Source: Saccharina japonica (Eukaryota; Sar; Phaeophyceae; Laminariales; Laminariaceae). From it: a DNA stretch of 64,000 nt. Below, in pieces: positions 56,303 to 64,000 of the stretch. The stretch covers positions 62,001 through 126,000 of the forward strand of contig MEHQ01001452.1 in NCBI GenBank assembly GCA_008828725.1. The letters are read 5' to 3'. The notes beneath the pieces are model-generated. The model was not told the origin of the DNA, did no database searches, and worked only from the letters and a program-made list of their open reading frames with translations. Each line of letters opens with the position of its first letter. Position 1 is the stretch's first letter. The translations under genes and the position numbers were made by a program.

Positions 56303-57103
56303 CACACATGCATGGGGCACCATTCTGAGCGGAAATATATAGACCGTTGATGGCTTCCAACCTTCATCATGCACCAGTAGCCGTGCTGCCTCAGCAGCGT
56401 GAACCGCAGTATCGTTTTCGCTGCTCTACAAGCAGTAAGGCATAACGTACTCGTAGCTACTACCTACAAAGCCCATCTTTGGAAGTTGAAAAAAATATCA
56501 CCCGCCACGCCACGCATGTTCTGCAGTTCTTGTGACACATGCAACACCCAACCGTTTTACCGCTGTGGGGGGGGTTGATGCCTAGAACCTGCAGCCAGCG
56601 CTATCCAGTTGAGGGCCGCGGATCTTGGCCCAGACGCAAACCCTTGCCTGGTATATACATATATGTGGCGCACATAGTTGATACTGGTACCTGCCTGGTA
56701 TATACATATATGTGGCGCCACATAGTTGATACTGGTACCTGGTATGTTGGAAACCACCCTTCGTGAGTCTCGCATATGCGCGAGTCGGCAAGAAGGAGCA
56801 GTACGTACTGCTGCAACGCCGAAACGATTGAAGCTGCACTCTGTGAGCCGTCTTCCTCGGGTACACTACGTACGCAATAGAGAGGGACACGAAATCCAAA
56901 CCACCTCGACAGCAAAGTTATCATAGGCTTTAGTGAGTGTGCGAGGATGTCCATAAACCAGAACACGAGAGTCCATTTTCATCATCAGTAATTCCCATGA
57001 TTTTCGTGAAACCAGTACGACGTATTTCAGTTTGATTGAAAATTGTATAACGGAATTATACGGGGGGTAGGGGATGGGCTTTCCCTCGCTGATCGCTGAT
57101 ATC
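56303..57103. other. Conserved non-coding blocks of unit 3
   Basis: Collinear with 16200-16890 and 31640-32270. Contains a short tandem duplication (56650-56690 and 56698-56738, with ATATACATATATGTGGCGC). No gene called. Confidence 0.4.
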
Positions 57104-57809
57104 GCGCACCTGTGTTGCAGTGCCCACAAAAAAAACACGATTTTATCAAATCTCTTGACAAAGAGATACTGGAACCACGTCTACCCCGGTTGTTTTTCCT
57201 GTAAGACTTTTCGTAATTCTGCCCTAGCTCTGAACTTTCCCATTATTAATACAAAACTTGGCAAGGCAGATATCAGCTCCTTGGTACACTCCCGTCAGTG
57301 TGACAAAGCGGCAGCAGATTCCGTGGCCTCCTTCGATGCGGACCTCGTCGTTGAAGTTTGAAAATGTGGTTCCAGTCGCTTGAATATGCGGTTTCACGTA
57401 CTGTATTCTAGTATTTTTTTTCCTGCTGCAAAACGAGCACGAGGTACACTTTTCGAAAAAAAAATCTGCTGTAGAACGAGCACGAGCTCGTTCTACGGCA
57501 GGGAAAAAAAATACTGGGCTACAGTACTGGAATCCACAAATTCAAGCGCCTGGAACCACATTTTCAATTTTCAGCGACGAGGTCCGCATCGAAGGAGGGC
57601 GCGGAAACTGCTGTCGCTTTGGCACACTCACGGGAGTGTACCAAGGAGCTCATATCTGCCTTGCCAAATATTGGATTAATGGGAAAGTTCGGAGCTAGAG
57701 CAGAACTACGGAATGTCCTACAGGATAAAAATATTGGTTAGGTGTGGTTCCAGTGTCTCTGTGTCAAGAGTTTTTTTTTGGTTTTGTGGGCACTGCAACA
57801 CAGGTGCGC
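57104..57809. mobile_element. 706-bp hairpin (foldback) MITE
   Basis: GCGCACCTGTGTTGCAGTGC at the left pairs with its complement at the right end, and the arms of about 340 bp match nearly throughout, around a loop with nested ACGAGCACGAGCTCGT palindromes. Units 1 and 2 lack it (TCGCTGATGT then CAGGCAGGC, about 16885 and 32262). The target duplication is unclear. The frames in the two arms mirror each other and are not called as genes. Confidence 0.8.
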
Positions 57810-59066
57810 GCGGAGGTGACCATTATGTGGGCACGTCTGGCCCACTTATTTCACGAAGACCGTCAATATACAAAGGAGTCGATCGGGTGCCTAGAATTCC
57901 GCATCCCTCTCTGCTCCCTGGTTCGCCCCACCGCAGCGCCCCACTGTGCAGCCTTCATTGTTTCGGCGTTTCGTCTTCTTGCCGGCTTGGTCAGAGGTGA
58001 GACTCGCGAAGTGAGATCGTTTCCAAGAAACGTGTAGTTCTTCGTTTCAATAAGGGTCTTGATGGGGCCATGCTCCGATAGCGCTAGCTGCAGTGCCTAC
58101 GCTGAGATGTTCGGGTCTAGTGGTATACTGTATGGGTGTTTGGTGCGTGGCAGGACATTGAAACGTCTGTGTGGCATTGTCTTAGTTATGTTGGTACTGC
58201 ATACCGGTATCAGGTACCAGGTACGTACATACCAATAAGGTTCCACTTGGGGCGTGGTTGGCTTGAAATTCCGGGGGTGTCGCAAGTTGAAAAGAGGGAA
58301 CACACATACTTTCAGGTTACAGCAGTAAGTCTATGTGTGCCACATTCGCTGGTGCCGAACCTCTGCAGCTGCGGTTGTTGCATCGCTGCTGTGCTGCGAT
58401 GGTCGCATAGAATCCATAGCAAGTGTGGGTCGGAATCGTCCAGCTGCAACGTCAAAAACGTACCATTAATAGGGTATAACGCAAACAGCAGCAAGCCGGG
58501 AGACGTTACGTCGAAGTCCACGAAATAGTTACGCGTAATTATAGGAGAACATATTTGTGCCAAAAACCCTACGCGTGATTTTGCCTGTTTACTCGTATGA
58601 GTTATCAGGGTATATCCGTCATCAAGCCGCGAGGATGAAAAATACGTGTCCCCGGTAATATATGTATTACTCGTAGCGCTGAAAACCCGATAGCCTTGGA
58701 TATTTTTGTTGTACGCACAAGTATTACTACGAGTACTGCTGTAGTATTTTCACTGTTGTCAGTGCATGTCCAGGGCAGTGCACTGAATCGCCAGTCCGGC
58801 ATGTCAGCATTGCGTACGATTAGCCCCCCCTGCTCATCTGTGGATTGCGTGCCCTCTTTTGCTGAAACGTACAGCAGTGTACGGGGACAGACGCAACTAC
58901 AGGGGTGGGACAGTTACGGCCATCCCTGTTTGGTTACCCGAAATTATGATACGTTCATGCCGTATAACGGCCATCTCTGGCAGAAGATATAGAAACATAA
59001 CAGAGAAAAAAAGTTCCCTCCTTTTTCCACCTTCAAAAAAGACTGTGTGCCTGTGGTTCCTCTGTA
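57810..59066. other. Conserved non-coding blocks i-j of unit 3
   Basis: Collinear with 16900-18144 and with 32280-32960 plus 38864-39119. Same CRLG-R frame end before GGTGAGACTCGCG as in units 1 and 2. No gene called. Confidence 0.4.
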
Positions 59067-59990
59067 CAGGGTTCGTCATCCGAGAAGGGCACATTTCTTC
59101 CAGGAATATTCAAGATCCCTTTGGTTTTCGTAGAATCACAAGAACGAACACCATCCCAGAATGAAGATACTCGTACGTATATACACCCAATGCGCTTTGC
59201 CCCACCGATCGATTTGACAAAATTGGCCTGTTCGGTAACACAAGCATATGGAGCTCTCCTCTATCCAATGCCGGCGCCGTTTGAGCCCCCGAGGCCGGCA
59301 CACTGTTCTTCGATCTACCGGCAAGGCGTGTATCTCCGAACCGCATAAAACACCCCAAGCCGGTTGTCCAGCTGCGTGCACAATAATATCTAATAGGGCA
59401 AAAGGCAGGCTGAAACCGCCCCCAAACAAGAGCTGCGGACCATGTCACGACCAACATCTCACGTAGACAGTGGTACGATGTTAACGCTTGCAGCGTGCGG
59501 TGTGTGCGCTCGTCTTGGCTTGCCACAGCACTGCTATCATTTTCGAGTTATGTTATACCTGGTACTTGTTAACCGACGCGCTGTTTTGAGACTCGTTTCT
59601 GGCTGTAACGAGCGAGCATGGGCACACGCACCGCACGCTGCAAGCGATAAAAAATCAAGCTGTCTATGTTACTGTGTTGCTCAAGGCCTTGCGATGGCCC
59701 GCAGCCCTTGCTCAGGGGCGGTTTTAGCCTGCCTTTCGCCCTACTAGAGTTCCTGGTGCACGCAGCTAGACAACCGACTTGCAGCATTTTTTGCAGTTCG
59801 AAGAGACACGCCCTGCCAGGAAATCGGAGGGCAGTGCGCCAGCGAAAAGGGCTCAAATTACGCCGGTGTTGAATTCAGGGAAACACCACGTCCTGAGCTA
59901 CCTATTTTGTCAAATCGACCCATGGGGCAGAATGCCGATGGTGCATATTCAAAGTTTTAGGAATTTTCCTAGAAAACATAGTTTTTTTAT
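59067..59990. mobile_element. Junction foldback element 4
   Basis: The left arm starts CAGGGTTCGTCATCCGAG. The outward minus-strand frame of the left arm (59110-59526) is open for up to 138 codons and shares WSAALVWGR, ARSWTTGL, RSKNSVPASGA and GELHMLVLPNRP with foldback 1. The right arm frame (59779-60009) shares FEETR-ARKSE. The outermost complement of the left end is missing on the right, as in foldback 3. Confidence 0.7.
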
Positions 59991-61262
59991 CAAATGTTTA
60001 CCCCTGTAAATACATGGTGATAACTCCGCTCTCCCCTGTTGTGCCGCGGTGATTGATATATTGACGACATGTGCTCTACAGGACACCGCATAAGCTTCTG
60101 TTTGGAGGTTACGATCGAGTAACGTGTTTTTTTTGTGATTGCGCCGCGTGTTAATGTATCTGTTTCATCAAGTACTACATCATTTCGGCCATCTCGAAGG
60201 GGGCTTCTATTGTTTGGCTGCGTTAAATTGGAAGCATGTATTCACTTGTCTTGCATTCAGTGACTTGTACATGGTGATGACCGCATATTTCAGTCATCTC
60301 CTCTTAATCACATGATTATTGGTGCTTTGTTCACAGGCATTGAGCCAATGCTGTATCTAATTTGTGACGACCAGCCCACACGTGACCGTAGATCGTTGTC
60401 TAACAGATATGGTTTTGGGTACTTTTCGTTTCTCGTTTGGCGAGGGACCGAACTTGTATCGAGACAGAGTTGTTTTTTTTCGCATTCACCTACGAGGTGC
60501 TGGTCCTATTGCATACTAGATGGTAGTACTGCTGCCGGTAAGAAATCACGCAGCGGGACATGTGTAGCTGTCGCCAAATTGTGTTCGTTGGTGGATGGTG
60601 AACCAACACGGCAGCACAGCCCAGCAGCACGGCAGCAGCGGTTGTCCAGCGCGGGTGTATGTGCTGATGTGTGTTGTCAAATTCAGGATATCGATTTATG
60701 GCAGCTCGAAAGGGGTCCCTAAAACAAAACTAATAACAGCGCCAGCAGCACGGCGAGCATGTAAAACAACAGCGACAGCAGCAGAAGTATTGTAGCAAAG
60801 CAACAGAACAGCTGGAGCCGCAGATATCAACTCTTGTCTTTCTGCTTAACACGGCTCAACTGAGTCCTCGTCGGGTGTTCAACGCAGCTGGTGTGGCTAC
60901 ACGGGACACACTGCTGCTCTCCTTGGCATCGATGCAACCAAGAGACATTTCACACATCCCGCAGAAATGGCGCCTGTGAAAGCACACCAGGGGGCGGAGT
61001 TCAGCTACTTCTGGTCTCACAGTGGACACAGTGGTTTCGCGGTGACTATTTGTGCTTGCTGTAAATATGCGGACGCTGAGTGTGTGGGGCTGGGAGAACC
61101 CTAACCTAAAGCGCTACAACCAATACTGCACCAGACCCGGGCCTGGGCGGCCCTTCTGTGGCGTGTTGTGATTATATCTGGGTGTTTGGGTTTTTGAAAA
61201 AGAGAAAAACAATATATCTGCGTAGTGGACGTCAGACGCTTCAAATAACCGGCTCCAGCCAA
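59991..61262. repeat. Array unit 4, cut by a LINE
   Basis: Start of a fourth unit, collinear with 21441-22730 and 40071-41300. The minus-strand exon-like frame is present with its TTTTGTTTTAG acceptor near 60721, but it is frameshifted and has lost the GTATGA donor. Paralogy stops at CCGGCTCCAGCCA (61262). Confidence 0.8.
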
Positions 61263-64000
61263 AACTGTACCCCTTCCCCGGCCTGCCTCCCTGCTGAGGT
61301 AGGCCGAGGTCCGTAAGTGGACTTAAACCTCGAAAGACCACCCAACCCAGACGGATACAAGGTCCCTAGCACCGTTCAGAGGGGGATCCTGAGTCTGGCA
61401 GTCGGGAGTTACCGCTATCGTGAGATCAGGGTAACTCGCGACGCAGCTAGCTCGGGTGGCTGCAGATGGGGTTAAACCCTAACGCCCCGGCTTGGACACC
61501 GGGGCCATGCAGCAGCAGAGAACACGGAGAGGGTGGCGGAGTGACCGCACACCGTGTGGGTATGCACCAGAGAGAGGAAGGAGGAGAATCCAGAGCTGGA
61601 GGGTCGAGCCGCTCCGGGATGAGGCGTATCTCTGGTACAACAGACACGCACCGGGTTAACTTTTTTTACTATACCCCGAGAGTGCGCAAAGCAACAGAAA
61701 AAAAACAGATAAAAAGGGCACGAAGGAGGAAAAGGAGGGGACGGGCGAAGCGTAGGCTGGCTAGGAAGGCACCACGCATCGCCCGGGAGAGGCAGCAGAG
61801 TACACTTGTTAGGGTAGCAACCTGGAATGTGCGGACTCTGGCTGTAAAAGGGGCTAACGGCTATGGGAGAGCCTGCAGCATCCTGTACGAGGCAGCGAGA
61901 CAAAACGTTTCGGTGTTAGGGCTACAGGAGACAAGGAGGGCAGGCCGAACGGAATTCGCAGCAGCAGGGTTTCGGGTGTTCTGCTGTGGCACGGAGACAG
62001 GTGGAACACACGGTGTGGGAATAGCCGTTAAAGAGTCAATGTGCAGGAACTCTGGGTACACCACCGAATATATCGATGAACGCCTTATGGCCATGAGGTT
62101 TGAGATAACGGGCAACCGCGGAGCGGTCAACTTCGTAGCTGCGTACGCCCCAACAGAGGTCGCAACCGCCGACAGCAAGCATAGGTTCTGGGAAAAACTT
62201 GACAGCCTCGTGCGGGGGATCCCTGCCAAGGAGTGTGTCTACGTACTGATGGACGCCAATGCGCGGACGGGAGAGAGGGTGGATGGAGAGGACGAACGTA
62301 TCATGGGCGAGCACGGGCGTGATAAGCTGAACGACAATGGCAGGCTACTGCTGACCTTCGCAACGGACAACAGACTAGCAATCACGAACACCTTCTTCCC
62401 CACACGTAAGGGTGGGATATGGCACACATACAACGGCGTATCGGGGGACGAATGCCGGCGCATCGATTACATCCTCACGCGACAGGCACACCGCGGCCGA
62501 GTGTCCAACGTAGTCGTCGTTCCCCAACCGGTACGCCCAGTAAAGGCGGACTCAGACCACAACATGGTGGTAGCCACCGTCGACCTCGGTGGCAGACTCG
62601 CCCACAACCGAGCAGTGCGGACCAAACCGAAACAGCAGCAGTTCAGCCGACAGGAATTGCAGGTCGAAACAGCACGACGGGCGGTGAGCGAGCGGTTCAT
62701 CCACAACCTCGATCAACAACCAGGTGAGCCAGCGACCACCACAGCGGGGATGGCGACGTTGTTTACCAATGCCCTCCTCGACGCGGCGCAGACAGTACTA
62801 CCCGAGGAACCGCGGAGACGACGCACGCAGGAGTGGTGTGAGACCCCAGCGACGAGAGCAGCTTTGGAGGAGGCCCTTGCCAAGCGGCGGGAAGCGCGCC
62901 GCGCGATGAGGGGCAATTGGACCACAGCGACATGGAGGACCCTCAAAGCAGCATGTAAGGGAGTGACCGCAGCAGTCGAAACGGGCATTTATGCCCACCT
63001 CGATAAGTACGTGGCGGAGCTCGAAGCGGTCTACAAGGACCGCGACACGAGAGGGCTGTACAAACACCTTAAGAGATCAGTGGGCCTCAGCGGGAGACAA
63101 GCGGGGGGACAGCAGTTCGTCACGGACGAGAAAGGCGTGCTGCTCCGGAACAAGGAAGACATCCTCCAGCGGTGGGCGGGATTCTTCGGCACCCTCCTCA
63201 ACACCAAGTCCCCCACCCTGAACCCAGACATCGCCGAAAAAGTGACGCAACGACCAGCGACGCGAGCCACCCGACGGTTGGGAGCGGCGCCAGACCTCGA
63301 GGAGGTGGAACGGGCAACGAAAGGCCTGCAGAACTGGAAGGCACCCGGCCATGACTCCCTCCCTGCCGAGTTGCTCAAGATCGATGACGACGAACCCGTC
63401 GTCCTGGAGCGCCTTCATGCCATCCTCGTCGACGTGTGGAACGGAGGAGAGATCCCGCAAGAGTGGAAGGATGCAACCATCAAAGTGCTGTACAAGAAGG
63501 GCGACCGGTCCAACTGCAACAACTTCAGGGGGATCTCGCTACTATCGCACGTAGGCAAAGTCCCCGCCAAACTCATCACCAACCGCCTAAGCGCCTTCTG
63601 CGAAGCCAACAACATCCTTCCGGAGGAACAGTGCGGCTTCCGACCTGGTCGATCCACAGTATGCATGCTGTTCGTCGTGCGCCGACTCCAGGAACTAGGG
63701 CGGAGAAGGAGAATACCGCTCTACATGTGCTTCGTCGACCTACAGAAGGCCTATGACTCGGTGGACCGAGAGCTGCTATGGAAGGTGCTGGCCAGGGCCG
63801 GGGTTCCTGCGGAGATGGTCGCCGTCATCCGCCAATTCCACGACGGAATGCGGGCCCGGGTGCGCATGGACGATGGAGAACTGTCGGACTGGTTCTTGGT
63901 CACGCAAGGCTTGCGACAAGGGTGTGTGCTGTCCCCACTGCTGTTCAACGTTTTCTTCGCCGCGGCCCTAGAGGTCGTTATCGTACGATTCAGCGAGGAC
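61263..64000 (+). mobile_element. LINE retrotransposon, 5' part, apparently intact
   Basis: Begins where unit 4 stops. A leader of about 200 bp has a 10-bp hairpin at 61280-61305 and a second possible stem just after it (GAGGT...ACCTC). The ORF follows. It is clearly more GC-rich than the flanking unit. The window ends before its 3' end. Confidence 0.85.
61466..64000 (+). CDS. LINE ORF: endonuclease and reverse transcriptase (partial)
   Basis: Open for 845 codons to the window edge with no stop, read in the frame of position 61466. ATG chosen as the first after the in-frame TAG at 61448; a second Met at 61562 is possible. A basic N-terminal region (residues about 35-115) is followed by an APE-like endonuclease: TWNVRTL at about 119, LQETR (Glu 155), DAN at 263-265, and a final SDH at 363-365. 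A linker leads to a reverse transcriptase from about residue 620: NWKAPGHDSLPAE, WKDATIKVLYKKGDRSNCN, EEQCGFRPGRST, motif A FVDLQKAYD (Asp 758) and GLRQGCVLSPLLFN. The YADD motif would lie just beyond the edge. It acts in target-primed reverse transcription. Clade uncertain; no RNase H seen in the visible part. The dead copy at 45060 is a relative. Confidence 0.92.
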   Translation, partial: MGLNPNAPAWTPGPCSSREHGEGGGVTAHRVGMHQREEGGESRAGGSSRSGMRRISGTTDTHRVNFFYYTPRVRKATEKKQIKRARRRKRRGRAKRRLARKAPRIARERQQSTLVRVATWNVRTLAVKGANGYGRACSILYEAARQNVSVLGLQETRRAGRTEFAAAGFRVFCCGTETGGTHGVGIAVKESMCRNSGYTTEYIDERLMAMRFEITGNRGAVNFVAAYAPTEVATADSKHRFWEKLDSLVRGIPAKECVYVLMDANARTGERVDGEDERIMGEHGRDKLNDNGRLLLTFATDNRLAITNTFFPTRKGGIWHTYNGVSGDECRRIDYILTRQAHRGRVSNVVVVPQPVRPVKADSDHNMVVATVDLGGRLAHNRAVRTKPKQQQFSRQELQVETARRAVSERFIHNLDQQPGEPATTTAGMATLFTNALLDAAQTVLPEEPRRRRTQEWCETPATRAALEEALAKRREARRAMRGNWTTATWRTLKAACKGVTAAVETGIYAHLDKYVAELEAVYKDRDTRGLYKHLKRSVGLSGRQAGGQQFVTDEKGVLLRNKEDILQRWAGFFGTLLNTKSPTLNPDIAEKVTQRPATRATRRLGAAPDLEEVERATKGLQNWKAPGHDSLPAELLKIDDDEPVVLERLHAILVDVWNGGEIPQEWKDATIKVLYKKGDRSNCNNFRGISLLSHVGKVPAKLITNRLSAFCEANNILPEEQCGFRPGRSTVCMLFVVRRLQELGRRRRIPLYMCFVDLQKAYDSVDRELLWKVLARAGVPAEMVAVIRQFHDGMRARVRMDDGELSDWFLVTQGLRQGCVLSPLLFNVFFAAALEVVIVRFSED

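Larger units (their letters stand above)
40071..59066. repeat. Array unit 3
   Basis: Third unit. It carries the longest EsV-1-7 gene (47669) and the most insertions: a SINE, a dead LINE, a 708-bp TA element, a nested mariner-like element and a 706-bp hairpin element. A short stretch of three telomere-like CCCTAA units at about 41143-41161 has only one or two copies in the sister units. Confidence 0.85.

Noticed and set aside
2873..61262. Integrated phaeovirus as the origin of the units
   Set aside because: The EsV-1-7 domain is named after a viral gene, but the units contain no capsid, polymerase or other viral core gene, and the domain is common in host genomes.

Overview
This is eukaryotic nuclear DNA. 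It has low coding density, plausible introns, many terminal-inverted-repeat (TIR) elements, CAG-type microsatellites and non-LTR retrotransposons. The best-supported genes are three paralogues made of tandem 38-residue Cys/His repeats that fit the EsV-1-7 domain (C-x4-C-x16-C-x2-H-x12). That family is named after a gene of Ectocarpus siliculosus virus 1 and is greatly expanded in brown algae, where it includes the developmental regulator IMMEDIATE UPRIGHT. A brown alga, or a close stramenopile relative, is therefore the likely source. This is an inference from gene family and repeat style; there is no rRNA or organelle marker here. I see no bacterial operons, CRISPR arrays or intact viral core genes.

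The window is a tandem array of a diverged unit of about 19-20 kb. One anchor in the unit recurs near 2941, 21990, 40595 and 60511, a spacing of about 19.0, 18.6 and 19.9 kb. Each complete unit carries, in order: a block with minus-strand exon-like ORFs and a broken plus-strand gene; one EsV-1-7 gene (8000-9301, 25640-26998, 47669-49141); a long conserved but mostly non-coding flank; an array of palindromic TTCCATGGAA motifs (12525-13372, 29322-29930, 53370-54115); more conserved non-coding blocks; and a large inverted-repeat (foldback) element at the unit junction (18145-19171 plus 20719-21440, 39120-40070, 59067-59990). The fourth unit is cut at 61262 by a LINE whose long ORF is open to the end of the window, so a fourth EsV-1-7 gene may lie beyond it.

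Because the units are paralogous, most insertions can be read against empty sites in a sister unit. This resolves several non-autonomous DNA element families: Harbinger-like with TAA target duplications (4296, 20222, 54780); a GGCCGTTTCC-TIR family with TTA (6445, 13885); a GCTACGATAGAG-TIR family found only in unit 2 (20025, 24559, 28425); a mariner-like family with TA (25205, 54680); a 708-bp element with TA (49678); and a 706-bp hairpin element (57104). There is also a tRNA-derived SINE with 6-bp duplications (43208-43516) and a dead, 5'-truncated LINE (43652-47212) with a 58-base homopolymer in its tail.

Unit 2 has an extra 4.7-kb mosaic (32961-37660) with a small two-repeat ORF and a recent 732-bp direct duplication (37240 and 38132). 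Only the three EsV-1-7 genes and the 61466-64000 LINE ORF look intact. Most other conserved ORFs are broken in at least one unit and look like decaying genes.
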